64,000 bases of DNA from Parabacteroides goldsteinii (GCF_015550595.1 NZ_JADNBB010000018.1:62001-126000), one strand, 5' to 3'; positions 43,050 to 56,146 are shown, counted from the first letter of the stretch. Notes: generated from the sequence alone by a model not told the origin. Made by a program: numbers and translations.

Positions 43050-46000
43050 TTACTCGTCGTCTTTATCCATAGCGTTAAAATCGACTACGTTCTTACGATT
43101 TGCAAAAATACGCTCGAATTCATCTTTAGCACCAACAACCAGTTTGTCGAAGTCTCTCTGACCTGTACCTGCCGGGATCAAGTGACCGCAGATAACATTT
43201 TCTTTTAAGCCTTCCAGACGGTCTACCTTTCCATTGATAGCAGCTTCGTTCAACACTTTCGTTGTTTCCTGGAAAGAAGCCGCCGACATAAAGCTGTTTG
43301 TCTGCAATGCAGCACGTGTAATACCCTGAAGGATCTGGTTTGCAGTAGCAGGAACTGCGTCACGAACTTCTACAAGCTTCATGTCACGACGTTTCAACAT
43401 ACTGTTTTCATCTCTCAACTTACGGGCTGTTACGATCTGACCTGCCTGGAGTGTCTGAGAATCTCCCGGATCCATGACAACTTTCTTGCCCCAGATACGA
43501 TCATTTTCATCCATAACTTCCAGCTTATCAACGATCTGCTGCTCCAAGAAGCGAGTATCTCCCGGATCAACCACTTCTACCTTACGCATCATCTGACGAA
43601 CGATAACTTCGAAGTGTTTGTCATTGATCTTCACACCCTGCAGACGGTAAACGTCCTGCACTTCATTCACGATATATTCCTGAACGGCTGTCGGACCTTT
43701 GATAGCAAGGATATCAGAAGGAGTAGTTGCTCCATCAGACAACGGCATACCTGCACGGATATAGTCGTTTTCCTGAACCAAAAGCTGTTTTGACAGAGGC
43801 ACCATGTACTTCTTCACTTCACCCAGTTTAGAAGTTACAGTGATCTCACGGTTACCACGTTTGATCTTACCGAAGCCAACCTCACCGTCGATTTCAGAAA
43901 CGACAGCCGGGTTAGACGGGTTACGAGCTTCAAACAGCTCAGTTACACGGGGAAGACCTCCAGTGATATCACCAGCCTTACCAACTGCACGCGGAATCTT
44001 AACCAGAACCTCACCAGCCTTAACCGGATCGCCATTCTCTTTGACAACGTGAGCACCCAAAGGCAATGAATAGTTCTTCAGGTAATTTCCGTTTTCATCT
44101 ACGATATGAGCAGCCGGAGCTTTTGTCTTATCTTTAGATTCGATAATGATCTTTTCTTTCAAACCTGTAGTTTCGTCACTTTCCACTTTGTAAGTAACAC
44201 CTTCTACTACGCTTTCAAATTCGATCTTACCGGAAACTTCCGATACGATAACCGCATTGAACGGGTCCCATTCGATGATTACGTCACCCTTAGTGATCTT
44301 ATCTCCGTTATTGAAGAACAACTTAGAACCGTAAGGGATATTATGAGTCAGTAATACAATCTTTGTATTCGGATCAACGATACGCATTTCAGCCAGACGG
44401 CTTACAACAACCTGATATTTCTTTCCGGCAGTTGTATCGTCAGCTTCTACTGCACGCAGTTCGTCAATTTCCAGGATACCATCGTATTTAGATGTAATAC
44501 TGTTTTCTGTTGCGATGTTAGAAGCGATACCACCGACGTGGAATGTACGCAGTGTCAACTGTGTACCCGGCTCACCGATAGACTGGGCAGCGATAACACC
44601 TACCACCTCACCTCTCTGAACCATGCGTCCGGTTGCCAGGTTACGTCCGTAACACTTAGCACAAACACCTTTCTTCGATTCACAGGTAAGTACCGAACGA
44701 ATCTCCACACTTTCGATCGGAGAATCCTGAATCATCTTAGCTGCATCTTCACGGATCTCTTCACCGGCAGAAACAATCAGTTCACCGGTAAGCGGATGCT
44801 GGATATCATGTACTGAAACACGGCCAAGTATACGTTCGTACAGAGAAGCAATCACTTCTTCGTTATTCTTCAGTTCTGTACAAATCAGACCACGCAATGT
44901 ACCACAGTCTTCTTCATTAATAATCACATCATGCGATACGTCTACCAGACGACGAGTCAGGTAACCAGCATCGGCAGTTTTCAAAGCGGTATCGGCCAAA
45001 CCTTTACGAGCACCGTGAGTAGAGATAAAGTACTCCAACACAGACAAACCTTCTTTAAAGTTTGAAAGGATCGGGTTTTCAATGATCTGTCCACCTTCAG
45101 CACCACTCTTCTGCGGTTTTGCCATCAAACCACGCATACCAGACAACTGACGGATCTGTTCCTTAGAACCACGGGCTCCGGAGTCCATCATCATGTATAC
45201 AGAGTTGAATCCATCGTTATCAGCAGTTAACTGCTTCATCAGGATATTAGACAACTTACTGTTGACATGTGTCCAGGTATCGATAATCTGGTTGTAACGT
45301 TCGTTGAAGGTAATGAAACCCATGCTATAGTTAGCCAGGATCTGTTCCACTTCATCATAACCTTCTTTAACCAGTTCGTCTTTTTCAGGCGGGATAAGTA
45401 CGTCGGCCAAGTTGAACGACAGACCTCCCTTAAATGCCATGTAATATCCTAAGTTCTTGATATCATCCAAGAACTGAGCCGTACGGGCAACACCGCAAGT
45501 CTTGATTACCTTACCAATGATATCACGAAGAGATTTCTTACCAAGCACTTCATTGATATAACCAACTTCAGCAGGAACGAATTCGTTAACCATCAAACGA
45601 CCTACCGATGTTTCAGTCAAAACCTTAACGATCTCACCATTTTCATTCACATCCTCTACATACACTTTGATCGGAGCATGGATATCCACTTTCTTTTCAT
45701 TGTATGCAATAGTTGCTTCTTCCGGTCCGTAGAATACTAAACCTTCTCCCAATGTGCCTGGGCGCATTTTGGTAATATAGTACAAACCAAGTACCATGTC
45801 CTGAGAAGGAACGGTAATAGGCGCACCGTTAGCCGGGTTCAAAATGTTGTGGGAAGCAAGCATCAACATCTGTGCTTCCAATACAGCCTCATTTCCTAAA
45901 GGCAAATGAACAGCCATCTGGTCACCGTCGAAGTCGGCGTTGAATGCCGTACAAGCCAACGGGTGCAACTGGATAGCCTTACCTTCGATCAGTTTCGGCT

Positions 46001-47342
46001 GGAATGCTTGGATACCCAAACGGTGCAGTGTCGGTGCACGGTTCAGCAACACAGGGTGACCTTTCATTACATATTCCAGGATATCCCAAACAACCGGTTC
46101 TTTACGGTCAACAATCTTCTTAGCAGACTTAACCGTTTTAACGATACCACGTTCGATCAATTTACGGATAACGAAAGGTTTATAAAGTTCGGCAGCCATA
46201 TTCTTCGGCAGACCGCACTCGTGCATCTTTAATTCCGGACCTACAACGATAACCGAACGGGCAGAGTAGTCAACACGTTTACCCAACAAGTTCTGACGGA
46301 AACGACCTTGTTTACCTTTCAAACTGTCGGACAGTGACTTCAACGGACGGTTAGCGTCTGTCTTAACAGCACTCGATTTACGAGAGTTGTCGAACAGAGA
46401 GTCCACAGCTTCCTGAAGCATACGTTTTTCATTACGTAAGATCACTTCCGGAGCCTTAATATCGATTAATCGTTTCAGACGGTTATTACGGATAATAACA
46501 CGACGATACAAATCATTCAAGTCAGAGGTTGCGAAACGTCCACCATCCAGCGGAACCAACGGACGCAGTTCAGGAGGAATAACGGGAACAACCTTCACGA
46601 TCATCCATTCCGGTTTGTTACGACCTCTGGATGCACGGAAAGATTCAACCACCTGCAAACGTTTCAAAGCTTCGTTCTTACGTTGCTGTGAACCGTCCGT
46701 ACTTGCACGGTGACGCAGTTCGTAAGACAAAGAATCCAGGTCCAGACGAGCCAGCAAATCATAAACGGCTTCAGCACCGATCTTTGCGATGAACTTGTTA
46801 GGATCCGTATCTTCCAGCATCTGGTTTTCCTTTGGCAGGTTATCCAGGATCTGCAGGTATTCTTCTTCTGAAAGCAAGTCTAATTCAGCAACAGTGTCTA
46901 CACAACCCGGCTGAATAACCACATAACGTTCATAGTAAATGATAGAATCCAGTTTCTTGGTAGGCAAGCCTAACAGATACCCGATTTTGTTGGGTAGAGA
47001 ACGGAAATACCAGATATGAGCGACAGGAACAACCAAATGGATATGTCCCATACGTTCGCGACGCACTTTCTTCTCTGTAACTTCTACCCCGCAACGATCG
47101 CAGACAATACCTTTATAACGGATACGTTTGTATTTTCCGCAATGGCACTCGTAATCCTTGATCGGACCGAAGATACGTTCGCAGAAAAGACCGTCACGTT
47201 CAGGTTTGTACGTACGATAGTTAATCGTTTCCGGTTTCAAAACTTCACCGCTAGAGTTTTCAAGAATCTCTTCAGGAGAAGCCAGACCGATGGTTATTTT
47301 TGAAAAGTTACTCTTTATCTTGTTTTCTTTTCTAAAAGCCAT
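43050..47342 (-). CDS. rpoC: RNA polymerase beta' subunit
   Basis: 1430 residues, the usual length in Bacteroidales. An N-terminal zinc site ([20 protein letters not shown]), the catalytic Mg motif NADFDGDQM, the bridge-helix and trigger-loop region ([17 protein letters not shown]) and the second zinc site ([13 protein letters not shown]) are all intact. With RpoB it forms the catalytic core. Its ATG is 74 bp after the rpoB stop. Confidence 0.99.
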   Translation of the reverse strand: MAFRKENKIKSNFSKITIGLASPEEILENSSGEVLKPETINYRTYKPERDGLFCERIFGPIKDYECHCGKYKRIRYKGIVCDRCGVEVTEKKVRRERMGHIHLVVPVAHIWYFRSLPNKIGYLLGLPTKKLDSIIYYERYVVIQPGCVDTVAELDLLSEEEYLQILDNLPKENQMLEDTDPNKFIAKIGAEAVYDLLARLDLDSLSYELRHRASTDGSQQRKNEALKRLQVVESFRASRGRNKPEWMIVKVVPVIPPELRPLVPLDGGRFATSDLNDLYRRVIIRNNRLKRLIDIKAPEVILRNEKRMLQEAVDSLFDNSRKSSAVKTDANRPLKSLSDSLKGKQGRFRQNLLGKRVDYSARSVIVVGPELKMHECGLPKNMAAELYKPFVIRKLIERGIVKTVKSAKKIVDRKEPVVWDILEYVMKGHPVLLNRAPTLHRLGIQAFQPKLIEGKAIQLHPLACTAFNADFDGDQMAVHLPLGNEAVLEAQMLMLASHNILNPANGAPITVPSQDMVLGLYYITKMRPGTLGEGLVFYGPEEATIAYNEKKVDIHAPIKVYVEDVNENGEIVKVLTETSVGRLMVNEFVPAEVGYINEVLGKKSLRDIIGKVIKTCGVARTAQFLDDIKNLGYYMAFKGGLSFNLADVLIPPEKDELVKEGYDEVEQILANYSMGFITFNERYNQIIDTWTHVNSKLSNILMKQLTADNDGFNSVYMMMDSGARGSKEQIRQLSGMRGLMAKPQKSGAEGGQIIENPILSNFKEGLSVLEYFISTHGARKGLADTALKTADAGYLTRRLVDVSHDVIINEEDCGTLRGLICTELKNNEEVIASLYERILGRVSVHDIQHPLTGELIVSAGEEIREDAAKMIQDSPIESVEIRSVLTCESKKGVCAKCYGRNLATGRMVQRGEVVGVIAAQSIGEPGTQLTLRTFHVGGIASNIATENSITSKYDGILEIDELRAVEADDTTAGKKYQVVVSRLAEMRIVDPNTKIVLLTHNIPYGSKLFFNNGDKITKGDVIIEWDPFNAVIVSEVSGKIEFESVVEGVTYKVESDETTGLKEKIIIESKDKTKAPAAHIVDENGNYLKNYSLPLGAHVVKENGDPVKAGEVLVKIPRAVGKAGDITGGLPRVTELFEARNPSNPAVVSEIDGEVGFGKIKRGNREITVTSKLGEVKKYMVPLSKQLLVQENDYIRAGMPLSDGATTPSDILAIKGPTAVQEYIVNEVQDVYRLQGVKINDKHFEVIVRQMMRKVEVVDPGDTRFLEQQIVDKLEVMDENDRIWGKKVVMDPGDSQTLQAGQIVTARKLRDENSMLKRRDMKLVEVRDAVPATANQILQGITRAALQTNSFMSAASFQETTKVLNEAAINGKVDRLEGLKENVICGHLIPAGTGQRDFDKLVVGAKDEFERIFANRKNVVDFNAMDKDDE

Positions 47343-47416
47343 ATTGTTTATTTATAAAGAGTTATCAATAGATAAAGTAGATGAGCCGAAACTCACCTAC
47401 TTATATTGTTGTTGAA

Positions 47417-50400
47417 TTAATCCAGAGTAAAGCTTAAACCTAAACCTCGCAGCTCGTGAAGCAATACATTCAGAGATTCCGGAATACCCGGTTGTGGCAT
47501 CGGATCACCTTTTACAATAGCCTCGTAAGCTTTAGAACGTCCTACAACGTCGTCAGACTTAATAGTAAGGATTTCCTGAAGAACATGTGCGGCACCGAAA
47601 GCTTCCAGTGCCCAAACTTCCATCTCTCCGAAACGCTGACCACCAAACTGAGCTTTACCACCCAGAGGCTGCTGAGTAATCAGAGAGTACGGACCGATTG
47701 AACGGGCGTGCATCTTATCGTCAACCATGTGACCCAGCTTCAGGAAGTAAGTAACACCTACTGTTGCCGGCTGGTCGAAACGCTCACCGGTTCCACCATC
47801 ATACAGGTAAGACTTACCATACCGGGGAATACCGGCTTTGTCAGTCATTTCATTCAGGTCATCCAAGGATGCACCGTCGAAAATCGGAGTCGCAAACTTA
47901 ACATCCATTGTTCTACCTGCCCAACCCAATACAGCTTCAAAGATCTGTCCCAGGTTCATACGGGAAGGCACACCCAGCGGGTTCAAACAGATATCAACCG
48001 GAGTTCCGTCTTCCAGGAACGGCATATCTTCCTGACGAACGATCTTGGAAACAATACCCTTGTTACCGTGACGACCGGCCATCTTATCACCCACCTGAAT
48101 CTTACGTTTCTTAGCAATATAAACTTTTGCCATCTGAACAATACCCGTAGGCAGTTCATCCCCGATAGTAAGATCGAATTTCTTACGTCTCAGTTCAGCA
48201 TCCAGTTCTTTATATTTCTTCAGATAGTTCAGGATAACCTGCTTGATAAGTTCGTTCTTATCAGCATCGGCAGTCCATTTACTTACCTGAACAGCATTAT
48301 AATCCAGATCTTCCAGTGCTTTACGAGAGAACTTGGCTCCCTTCGCAATCACTTCTGTATTCATATAGTCTTTGACACCCTGAGAAACCTTACCGTTAGT
48401 AAGAGTTAATAATTTCTCTACCAACAGATTTTTCAGGTCGGCCATCTTCATTTCGTATTCTTCATCCAACTTCGGAAGAATAGCCTTGTCTGTCAATCTT
48501 GACTTACGTTTCTTAACAGCTTTAGAGAATAAAGCAGTATCGATAACAACACCACGAAGAGACGGAGTAGCTTTCAGTGAAGCATCCTTTACATCACCTG
48601 CCTTATCACCGAAGATTGCACGCAACAATTTTTCTTCAGGAGAAGGATCCGATTCACCCTTCGGAGTAATCTTACCGATCAGGATATCACCCGGTTCGAT
48701 ACGGGCACCCACACGAACGATACCTCTTTCATCCAAATCCTTGGTAGCTTCTTCGCTTACGTTAGGAATGTCAGATGTCAGCTCTTCCATACCACGCTTC
48801 GTTTCACGTACTTCAAGGATATACTCATCCACGTGAACAGAAGTAAAGAAGTCTTCACGAACCATACGTTCGTTCAGTACGATAGCATCCTCATAGTTGT
48901 AACCCTTCCAAGGCATGTAAGCCACTTTCACGTTACGTCCCAAAGCCAATTCACCCTTCTGGGTAGAATAACCTTCAGTCAGGATATCACCAGCCTTCAC
49001 ACGCTGTCCACGATGACAGATCGGACGAAGGTCGACGGTCGTACTCTGGTTCGTTTTACGCCATTTCGGAATAACATACGTCTTGATAGCATCTTCGAAG
49101 CTTACAAAGTCTTCGTCTTCGCTACGGTCGTATTTGATCTTGATACAAGTTGCATCGACAAAAACAATTTCACCGTCACGTTCAGCCATGATCTGGGTAC
49201 GTGAATCGCGGGCAACCTGTGCCTCGATACCAGTACCGACGATCGGAGCATCCGTACGCAACAAAGGAACTGCCTGGCGCATCATGTTAGATCCCATCAA
49301 CGCACGGTTAGCATCGTCATGTTCCAGGAACGGAATCAAAGATGCGGCAATTGAAGCAATCTGCTGCGGAGCCACGTCCATCAAGTCGATTTCAGAAGGC
49401 GGAACAACAGGGAAGTCTGCTTCGAAACGAGCTTTAACCCTGTCAAGAATAAATTTACCTTCATCGTCCAACGGAGCATTACCCTGTGCGATTGTCATTT
49501 CCTCTTCTTCCTCTGCCGTGTAATATTGCAGACTCTCTTCCGAAAAGTCCACTTTACCATCCACCACATTACGGTACGGAGTAGAAATGAATCCCAAGTC
49601 ATTGATCTTTGCGTATACACACAGAGAAGAGATCAAACCGATGTTTGGTCCTTCAGGTGTTTCAATCGGACAAAGACGACCATAGTGAGTATAGTGAACG
49701 TCACGAACCTCGAATCCGGCACGTTCTCTTGACAAACCACCCGGTCCAAGGGCAGACAGACGACGTTTGTGAGTAATCTCAGCCAACGGGTTTGTCTGGT
49801 CCATAAACTGTGACAAAGCATTTGTACCGAAAAATGAATTAACCACAGAAGAGATAGTCTTCGCGTTAATCAAGTCGATCGGAGTAAACACTTCGTTGTC
49901 GCGAACGTTCATACGTTCACGAACGGTACGTGACATACGAGCCAGACCGATACCGAACTGGTTGTATAACTGTTCACCTACTGTACGTACACGACGGTTA
50001 CTTAAGTGGTCGATATCATCGACGATCGCTTTCGAGTTGATCAACTCGATCAGATACTTGATGATCTCGATTATATCTTCTTTCGTTAAAACCTTTACAT
50101 CATCACTGGTAGTAAGGTTCAACTTCTTATTAATTCTGTAACGGCCTACTTCACCTAAATCATAACGCTTTTCAGAGAAGAAAAGGTTCTGTATAACTTC
50201 ACGGGCACTTGCTTCGTCTGCAGGTTCTGCGTTACGCAACTGACGGTAAATATACAAGACAGCCTCTTTTTCAGAGTTACTGGGGTCTTTCTGAAGCGTA
50301 TTATAGATGATTGCATAATCTGAAAGGTTCTGGTCTTCACGATGTAATAATACATTCTGCGTTCCAGATTCCAGAATAGCTTCAATATTGTCGCTATCCA

Positions 50401-51229
50401 AAACCGATTCACGGTCGATGATAACGTCATTACGTTCAATAGAAACAACTTCGCCGGTATCTTCATCCACGAAATCTTCCACCCATGTTTTCAACACGCG
50501 GGCAGCCAGCTTACGACCGATCAGTTTCTTCAGGTTAGCCTTCGAAACTTTTACTTCTTCTGCCAGATTAAAGATTTCAAGAATGTCTCTATCGCCTTCA
50601 AAACCAATAGCTCTTAAAAGGGTGGTTACAGGTAATTTCTTTTTACGGTCGATATAAGCATACATCACGTTATTGATGTCTGTTGCAAATTCGATCCATG
50701 AGCCTTTAAACGGAATGATACGTGCTGAATACAATTTTGTTCCGTTGGCATGTGTACTCTGACCGAAGAACACACCCGGAGAACGGTGTAACTGTGAAAC
50801 AACAACACGCTCAGCACCATTTATTACGAAAGTACCACGTTCCGTCATATAAGGGATCGGGCCTAAATATACGTCCTGGATTACAGTATCGAAATCTTCG
50901 TGATCCGGATCCGTACAATATAGTTTTAACTTTGCTTTTAAAGGCACACTATAGGTTAATCCGCGGGCAATACATTCGTCGATCGTATAGCGGGGCGGAT
51001 CTATATAGTAATCTAAGAACTCCAACACAAAATTGTTTCTGGTATCTGCAATCGGAAAATTCTCTGCAAATACCTTGTACAATCCCTCCTTCTTTCTCTT
51101 TTCAGGAGGTGTGTCAAGTTGAAGAAAGTCTTGGAATGACTTCAATTGAACTTCGAGAAAGTCCGGATACGGAAACTGATTCTTAATCGAAGCAAAATTA
51201 ACTCTTTGGTTTTCAGCTGTTGAAGACAT
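47417..51229 (-). CDS. rpoB: RNA polymerase beta subunit
   Basis: 1270 residues. Typical core sequences include [21 protein letters not shown], the rifampicin region ([17 protein letters not shown], then [13 protein letters not shown]), and the C-terminal [15 protein letters not shown]. The rifampicin-contact residues look wild type. Located between an attenuator-like hairpin and rpoC. Confidence 0.99.
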   Translation of the reverse strand: MSSTAENQRVNFASIKNQFPYPDFLEVQLKSFQDFLQLDTPPEKRKKEGLYKVFAENFPIADTRNNFVLEFLDYYIDPPRYTIDECIARGLTYSVPLKAKLKLYCTDPDHEDFDTVIQDVYLGPIPYMTERGTFVINGAERVVVSQLHRSPGVFFGQSTHANGTKLYSARIIPFKGSWIEFATDINNVMYAYIDRKKKLPVTTLLRAIGFEGDRDILEIFNLAEEVKVSKANLKKLIGRKLAARVLKTWVEDFVDEDTGEVVSIERNDVIIDRESVLDSDNIEAILESGTQNVLLHREDQNLSDYAIIYNTLQKDPSNSEKEAVLYIYRQLRNAEPADEASAREVIQNLFFSEKRYDLGEVGRYRINKKLNLTTSDDVKVLTKEDIIEIIKYLIELINSKAIVDDIDHLSNRRVRTVGEQLYNQFGIGLARMSRTVRERMNVRDNEVFTPIDLINAKTISSVVNSFFGTNALSQFMDQTNPLAEITHKRRLSALGPGGLSRERAGFEVRDVHYTHYGRLCPIETPEGPNIGLISSLCVYAKINDLGFISTPYRNVVDGKVDFSEESLQYYTAEEEEEMTIAQGNAPLDDEGKFILDRVKARFEADFPVVPPSEIDLMDVAPQQIASIAASLIPFLEHDDANRALMGSNMMRQAVPLLRTDAPIVGTGIEAQVARDSRTQIMAERDGEIVFVDATCIKIKYDRSEDEDFVSFEDAIKTYVIPKWRKTNQSTTVDLRPICHRGQRVKAGDILTEGYSTQKGELALGRNVKVAYMPWKGYNYEDAIVLNERMVREDFFTSVHVDEYILEVRETKRGMEELTSDIPNVSEEATKDLDERGIVRVGARIEPGDILIGKITPKGESDPSPEEKLLRAIFGDKAGDVKDASLKATPSLRGVVIDTALFSKAVKKRKSRLTDKAILPKLDEEYEMKMADLKNLLVEKLLTLTNGKVSQGVKDYMNTEVIAKGAKFSRKALEDLDYNAVQVSKWTADADKNELIKQVILNYLKKYKELDAELRRKKFDLTIGDELPTGIVQMAKVYIAKKRKIQVGDKMAGRHGNKGIVSKIVRQEDMPFLEDGTPVDICLNPLGVPSRMNLGQIFEAVLGWAGRTMDVKFATPIFDGASLDDLNEMTDKAGIPRYGKSYLYDGGTGERFDQPATVGVTYFLKLGHMVDDKMHARSIGPYSLITQQPLGGKAQFGGQRFGEMEVWALEAFGAAHVLQEILTIKSDDVVGRSKAYEAIVKGDPMPQPGIPESLNVLLHELRGLGLSFTLD

Positions 51230-51274
51230 CTAGTAAGGAATTTATTGAACTTATTGAAATTATAGACACAAAAA

Positions 51275-51308
51275 GGTTAAGAATCTCCTTTAAGGGAGAC
51301 TCTTAACC
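51275..51308 (-). terminator. Attenuator-like hairpin between rplL and rpoB
   Basis: GGTTAAGAATCTCC and GGAGACTCTTAACC pair with one mismatch around a 6-base loop, followed on the minus strand by TTTTTGTG. It begins 29 bp after the rplL stop. A partial terminator here would lower RNA polymerase relative to ribosomal protein output, as in other bacteria. Confidence 0.85.
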
Positions 51309-51336
51309 AAATCACCTGGAAACCAGGTTATAAATA

Positions 51337-51714
51337 CTATTTAAGCTCAACTTCAGCTCCAGCTTCTTCCAAGCTCTTCTTTAATCCTTCAGCATCAGCT
51401 TTAGCGATTCCTTCTTTGATTGCGCTAGGTGCACCGTCAACTAAATCTTTAGCTTCTTTCAAGCCAAGACCTGTCAATTCTTTTACTGCCTTAACAACAG
51501 CTAATTTATTAGCACCAGCTGCTTTCAAGATAACATCGAAAGAAGTCTTTTCTTCTTCTGCAGCAGCAGCGCCACCAGCAGCAGGACCAGCAACAGCAAC
51601 AGCTGCAGCTGCAGGTTCGATACCATATTCTTCTTTAAGGATTGTAGCCAGTTCGCTAACTTCTTTTACGGTCAGGTTTACTAATTGTTCTGCAAAAGCT
51701 TTCAAATCTGCCAT
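51337..51714 (-). CDS. rplL: Ribosomal protein bL12
   Basis: 125 residues. N-terminal dimerisation domain (1-30), Ala/Gly-rich hinge ([14 protein letters not shown]), C-terminal factor-binding domain ([20 protein letters not shown]). Forms the ribosomal stalk with bL10. 44 bp downstream of rplJ. Confidence 0.98.
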   Translation of the reverse strand: MADLKAFAEQLVNLTVKEVSELATILKEEYGIEPAAAAVAVAGPAAGGAAAAEEEKTSFDVILKAAGANKLAVVKAVKELTGLGLKEAKDLVDGAPSAIKEGIAKADAEGLKKSLEEAGAEVELK

Positions 51715-51758
51715 TTTTGTATGATTTAAATGATTGTTTACTGTATAAAATTAAAATA

Positions 51759-52289
51759 TTATCTTTCTTCCAAAGTCTTCAACAGACCATGGATAGTTTG
51801 TCCTGATGACTGAAGAGCAGAGATAACGTTCTTCGCCGGAGATTGCAACAATGCAATAACGTCGCCGATAAGTTCGTTTTTGCTCTTGATATTTACAAGG
51901 GCTTCCAGGTTTTCAGCACCAATGTAGAAACTTTCCTGAACATAGGCAGCCTTCAACAAAGGTTTTGCAACCTCATCCTTTTTTGCACCTTTAGTAAATT
52001 CTTTGATCAGACGAGCAGGAGCATTAGCTGTATGTGAGAACATAACAGCTGTATTGCCCTTTAAAGCAACCTGTAACTGAGAGAAATCCCCCTCTACGTT
52101 TTCCAGTGCTTTTTTAAGCAAGTTGTTCTTAACAACAACCAACTTTACTTCCTGCTTGAAACATTCTCTTCTCAATTTGCTTGTTTTCTCAGCATTCAAT
52201 GCTTCGATATCAGTCAAATAGAAATTAGGATATTCTTTTACAGTTTCTGTAAGCTGGCTTATTACTATGCCTTTATCTTCCTTTTTCAT
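51759..52289 (-). CDS. rplJ: Ribosomal protein uL10
   Basis: 176 residues, with LRRECFKQEVKLVVVKNNLL in the rRNA-binding domain, KGNTAVMFSH, and a C-terminal helix that holds bL12 dimers. Follows rplA by 17 bp. An autoregulatory leader, usual in this operon, is not obvious. Confidence 0.97.
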   Translation of the reverse strand: MKKEDKGIVISQLTETVKEYPNFYLTDIEALNAEKTSKLRRECFKQEVKLVVVKNNLLKKALENVEGDFSQLQVALKGNTAVMFSHTANAPARLIKEFTKGAKKDEVAKPLLKAAYVQESFYIGAENLEALVNIKSKNELIGDVIALLQSPAKNVISALQSSGQTIHGLLKTLEER

Positions 52290-52306
52290 TGTGCAATAAT
52301 TTTAAA

Positions 52307-53005
52307 TTAGTTTTCTTCAACTGATTTCGGGTCAATTTTAATACCCGCGCTCATTGTACTAGAAAGATAAATGCTCTTTATATATGTACCTTTAGCTGCA
52401 GACGGTTTCAACTTCAAAAGAGTTGAAATAAATTCCTTAGCGTTATCACGAATCTGATCGGCATTGAAAGATACCTTTCCGATTGATGTATGAACGATAC
52501 CGGTTTTGTCTACCTTAAAGTCGATCTTACCTTGCTTAACATCCTTCACTGCGTTGCCGATTTCATTGGTAACCGTACCGCTTTTAGGATTAGGCATCAA
52601 ACCACGAGGGCCTAACACTCTACCCAGAGCACCGATTTTACCCATGATAGAAGGCATAGTGATGATTACGTCAATATCAGTCCAACCACCTTTAATTTTG
52701 TCAATATACTCATCCAAGCCAACATAGTCAGCTCCAGCAGCAGTTGCTTCAGCTTCCTTGTCTGGTGTACATAATGCGAGAACCCTAACTTGTTTACCAG
52801 TTCCGTGAGGCAGTGAAACCACGCCTCTAACCATTTGATTGGCCTTACGGGGGTCAACACCTAAACGGACATCCACATCTACAGATGCATCAAACTTTGA
52901 AGTAGTAATTTCCTTTACCAGTTCAGATGCTTCTTTTAATGTATATGCTTTCCCAGCTTCAATCTTGCCCAAAGCCAACTTTTGATTTTTTGTCAGTTTA
53001 CTCAT
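52307..53005 (-). CDS. rplA: Ribosomal protein uL1
   Basis: 232 residues: [20 protein letters not shown], then [29 protein letters not shown] and [15 protein letters not shown]. Forms the L1 stalk of the large subunit. 15 bp after rplK. Confidence 0.98.
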   Translation of the reverse strand: MSKLTKNQKLALGKIEAGKAYTLKEASELVKEITTSKFDASVDVDVRLGVDPRKANQMVRGVVSLPHGTGKQVRVLALCTPDKEAEATAAGADYVGLDEYIDKIKGGWTDIDVIITMPSIMGKIGALGRVLGPRGLMPNPKSGTVTNEIGNAVKDVKQGKIDFKVDKTGIVHTSIGKVSFNADQIRDNAKEFISTLLKLKPSAAKGTYIKSIYLSSTMSAGIKIDPKSVEEN

Positions 53006-53020
53006 TTCAATTGAAGTTTA

Positions 53021-53464
53021 TTAATTATTACCCGGGAATGTCCCTTTAACAGTGATACCCATACTTCTGGCTGTTCCGGCAACCATTCTCATGGCAGCTT
53101 CAACAGTAAAGCAGTTCAAGTCGACAATTTTGTCTTCTGCGATAGTCTTTACCTGATCCCAAGAGATTTCAGCAATCTTCTTACGATTCGGCTCTGCAGA
53201 ACCACTCTTCTGTTTGGATGCTTCCAACAACTGGATAGCAACAGGAGGGGTTTTAACGACAAAGTCGAAAGACTTATCAGCATAGTAAGTAATTACCACA
53301 GGTAATATCTTACCAGCCTTGTCTTGGGTTCTGGCATTAAATTGCTTGCAAAACTCCATAATATTAATACCCTTAGAACCTAAGGCAGGTCCTACTGGGG
53401 GAGAAGGGTTTGCTGCTCCTCCTTTAATCTGCAATTTGATTTGTCCAGCAACTTCTTTAGCCAT
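53021..53464 (-). CDS. rplK: Ribosomal protein uL11
   Basis: 147 residues: [20 protein letters not shown] at the N terminus (proline-rich switch) and the C-terminal rRNA-binding domain ending [11 protein letters not shown]. It forms the GTPase-associated centre with bL10/bL12. 63 bp after nusG. Confidence 0.98.
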   Translation of the reverse strand: MAKEVAGQIKLQIKGGAANPSPPVGPALGSKGINIMEFCKQFNARTQDKAGKILPVVITYYADKSFDFVVKTPPVAIQLLEASKQKSGSAEPNRKKIAEISWDQVKTIAEDKIVDLNCFTVEAAMRMVAGTARSMGITVKGTFPGNN

Positions 53465-53527
53465 TTTTCTAAAATTTAGATATATAACATCAATAACAGA
53501 AAGAAAACACTTTTCGTAACAAAAGCG

Positions 53528-54070
53528 TTACTCCTTCTCAACTTGCATATAACCCAACTCAAGCGGTGTCTTACGTCCGAAGACTTTAACCATCACTTTA
53601 AGTTTCTTTTTCTCGGCGTTGACTTCTTCGATCACACCTGTAAAACCACTGAACGGTCCAAAGGTGATTTTCACACTCTCACCAACATAGAATTGGATAT
53701 CCAGTTCTTCCTGTTGATCCTGCAGTTCATCAACCGTACCTAAAATACGACTCACTTCAGAAGGACGCAACGGGACCGGGTTATCAGACCCGCCCAAAAA
53801 TCCGATCACATTGGGAATGTTTCTTAATCGATGAGCAACTTCTCCAACCAATGCGGCTTCTACCAATACGTAACCCGGCAAATAAGCTCTTTCTTTCATC
53901 ACCTTCTTACCATTACGCACCGTAAAAGTTTTCTCCGTAGGAATCAGAACCTGGTTGACATACTCACCCAAGTCTGTATTCTTCAATTCAGCCTCTAGAT
54001 ATTCTCTTACCTTATTCTCCTTACCACTAATGGCGCGCAGAACATAAAATTTTTTCTGGATATCAGACAT
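53528..54070 (-). CDS. nusG: Transcription elongation/antitermination factor NusG
   Basis: 180 residues. N-terminal NGN domain (FYVLRAISGKENKVREYLEA, PGYVLVEA) and C-terminal KOW domain (VKITFGPFSGFTGVIEEVN). It binds the RNA polymerase clamp and couples to Rho or the ribosome. The gene follows secE by 12 bp. Confidence 0.97.
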   Translation of the reverse strand: MSDIQKKFYVLRAISGKENKVREYLEAELKNTDLGEYVNQVLIPTEKTFTVRNGKKVMKERAYLPGYVLVEAALVGEVAHRLRNIPNVIGFLGGSDNPVPLRPSEVSRILGTVDELQDQQEELDIQFYVGESVKITFGPFSGFTGVIEEVNAEKKKLKVMVKVFGRKTPLELGYMQVEKE

Positions 54071-54082
54071 ATCTAAAACTGA

Positions 54083-54277
54083 TTAAAAGATTTTCTCGTA
54101 GAAGAAACGCATTACGCTCTCAAAGCCTAAGTCAACAACAAAGATTACTGCCGCGATTATAAGGGAAGCAAACATAACAACCACAGCACTATTGGAAAGC
54201 TCTGTTCTAGTAGGCCAAGAAACTTTATAAACAAGTTCGTTATAAGATTCCTTAATATAAGTAATTATCTTTTTCAT
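54083..54277 (-). CDS. secE: Preprotein translocase subunit SecE
   Basis: 64 residues: a short cytoplasmic helix with the conserved ELVYKVSWPTRTEL segment and one membrane helix (VVMFASLIIAAVIFVVDLG). Component of SecYEG. Lies between tRNA-Trp and nusG, the standard order. Confidence 0.95.
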   Translation of the reverse strand: MKKIITYIKESYNELVYKVSWPTRTELSNSAVVVMFASLIIAAVIFVVDLGFESVMRFFYEKIF

Positions 54278-54297
54278 CGAATCTATAGATTTTTTGC

Positions 54298-54370
54298 ACG
54301 GAAGGAGAGACTCGAACTCCCGACACCTGGTTTTGGAGACCAGTGCTCTACCAACTGAGCTACTTCCGTA
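54298..54370 (-). tRNA. tRNA-Trp (CCA)
   Basis: 73-nt cloverleaf with acceptor ACGGAAG/CTTCCGT, D-arm GCTC, anticodon stem CTGGT/ACCAG with loop CTCCAAA (anticodon CCA) and T-loop TTCGAGT. The 3' CCA is not encoded. Between tuf and secE. Confidence 0.97.
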
Positions 54371-54418
54371 AAATAGCCAGTCTCTTATATAAGACTGGCT
54401 ATAAGTATTGTCTTAATA

Positions 54419-55606
54419 TTAGTCGATCAATTCTGTAATCTGACCAGCACCTACTGTACGTCCACCTTCGCGGATAGCGAAACGAAGACCTACGTTACAA
54501 GCTACCGGGTAGATCAGTTCAACGTCGATTGTTACGTTATCACCAGGCATAACCATTTCAGTTCCTTCCGGAAGAGTAATTTCACCTGTTACGTCCAATG
54601 TACGGATGTAGAACTGAGGACGGTATTTGTTGTGGAACGGAGTGTGACGACCACCTTCTTCTTTCTTAAGGATATAAACCTCAGCCTTGAAGTGAGAGTG
54701 TTCTTTAACCTGTCCCGGATGGCAAATAACCATACCACGTTTGATTTCGTTTTTGTCGATACCACGCAGCAACAGACCTACGTTGTCACCAGCTTCACCC
54801 TGATCCAACAGTTTGCGGAACATTTCCACACCTGTTACAACAGATTTCTTACCGTCAGCACCCAGACCGATGATCTGAACTTCTTCACCAACTTTTACGA
54901 TACCTGTTTCGATACGACCGGTAGCAACAGTACCACGACCAGTAATAGAGAACACGTCTTCAACCGGCATCAAGAAAGGTTTGTCAACTTCACGCGGAGG
55001 CAGCGGAATCCAAGTATCGCAAGCTTCCATCAGTTCCATTACTTTTTCTTCCCATTTTTCATCACCGTTCAATGCTCCCAGAGCAGAACCGCGGATTACA
55101 GGAGTGTTGTCACCGTCGAACTGATAGAAAGAAAGAAGCTCTCTCATTTCCATTTCAACCAATTCCAACATTTCTTCGTCGTCAACCATGTCGCATTTAT
55201 TCATAAATACAACCAGTCTCGGTACGTTTACCTGACGAGCCAACAGGATGTGTTCGCGAGTCTGAGGCATAGGACCATCAGTTGCAGCAACTACGATGAT
55301 AGCACCGTCCATCTGAGCAGCACCAGTTACCATGTTCTTTACGTAGTCGGCGTGACCCGGACAGTCTACGTGAGCATAGTGACGATTTGCAGTCTGATAC
55401 TCTACGTGAGAAGTGTTAATAGTAATACCTCTTTCTTTTTCTTCAGGAGCGTTGTCGATAGAATCGAATGAACGCAGTTCTGAAAGACCTCTCTTTGCCA
55501 ATACTGTTGTGATAGCAGCTGTCAAAGTTGTTTTACCGTGGTCAACGTGACCAATCGTACCAATGTTCACATGTGGTTTCGATCTGTCAAATTTCTCTTT
55601 TGCCAT
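54419..55606 (-). CDS. tuf: Elongation factor Tu
   Basis: 395 residues. G1 GHVDHGKTT, switch I region with [16 protein letters not shown]3 DCPGHADY, G4 NKCD, then the two beta-barrel domains. It brings aminoacyl-tRNA to the ribosome. Located between tRNA-Thr(GGT) and tRNA-Trp, the conserved thr-tyr-gly-thr-tuf-trp order. Confidence 0.99.
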   Translation of the reverse strand: MAKEKFDRSKPHVNIGTIGHVDHGKTTLTAAITTVLAKRGLSELRSFDSIDNAPEEKERGITINTSHVEYQTANRHYAHVDCPGHADYVKNMVTGAAQMDGAIIVVAATDGPMPQTREHILLARQVNVPRLVVFMNKCDMVDDEEMLELVEMEMRELLSFYQFDGDNTPVIRGSALGALNGDEKWEEKVMELMEACDTWIPLPPREVDKPFLMPVEDVFSITGRGTVATGRIETGIVKVGEEVQIIGLGADGKKSVVTGVEMFRKLLDQGEAGDNVGLLLRGIDKNEIKRGMVICHPGQVKEHSHFKAEVYILKKEEGGRHTPFHNKYRPQFYIRTLDVTGEITLPEGTEMVMPGDNVTIDVELIYPVACNVGLRFAIREGGRTVGAGQITELID

Positions 55607-55659
55607 AACTTAATTGTTCTTTATTTGATTAATGATCATGTTCTAAAATTCATCTTATG

Positions 55660-55731
<72 letters not shown>

Positions 55732-55742
55732 GAAATAAAAAG

Positions 55743-55815
55743 AGCGGAAGACGGGGCTCAAACCCGCGACCCTCAGCTTGGAAGGCTAATGCTCTATCAA
55801 CTGAGCTACTTCCGC
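55743..55815 (-). tRNA. tRNA-Gly (TCC)
   Basis: Acceptor GCGGAAG/CTTCCGC, anticodon loop CTTCCAA (anticodon TCC), T-loop TTTGAGC. 73 nt; 11 bp upstream of tRNA-Thr(GGT). Confidence 0.96.
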
Positions 55816-55866
55816 AATTTTAATTCTTTCACGAACCAATTCTCGCTTTGAATTGTTCTTTAGTAG

Positions 55867-55949
55867 TGGGCAGTGATGGATTCGAACCACCGAAGTCGAA
55901 AGACAGCTGAGTTACAGTCAGCCCCATTTGGCCACTCTGGTAACTGCCC
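55867..55949 (-). tRNA. tRNA-Tyr (GTA)
   Basis: 83 nt with a long variable arm; acceptor GGGCAGT/ACTGCCC, anticodon loop CTGTAAC (anticodon GTA), T-loop TTCGAAT. Confidence 0.96.
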
Positions 55950-55974
55950 AATATGTCAAAAACTTTTCTTTTTG

Positions 55975-56048
55975 AGCCTCTTGTCGGATTCGAACCAACG
56001 ACCCCGAGATTACAAATCACGTGCTCTGGCCAACTGAGCTAAAGAGGC
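55975..56048 (-). tRNA. tRNA-Thr (TGT)
   Basis: 74 nt; acceptor GCCTCTT/AAGAGGC, anticodon loop TTTGTAA (anticodon TGT), T-loop TTCGAAT. The anticodon stem CGTGA/TCTCG holds one T-T mismatch, as usual in this phylum. First tRNA of the cluster. Confidence 0.95.
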
Positions 56049-56146
56049 AAGCCTTCTTTTCTAAAAGAAGCCGTTTCGTCGAGTGGGCGAAACGGCTGCA
56101 AATTTAGATATTATTTCTTACATACCAAATTTATCTACCGTTTTTT

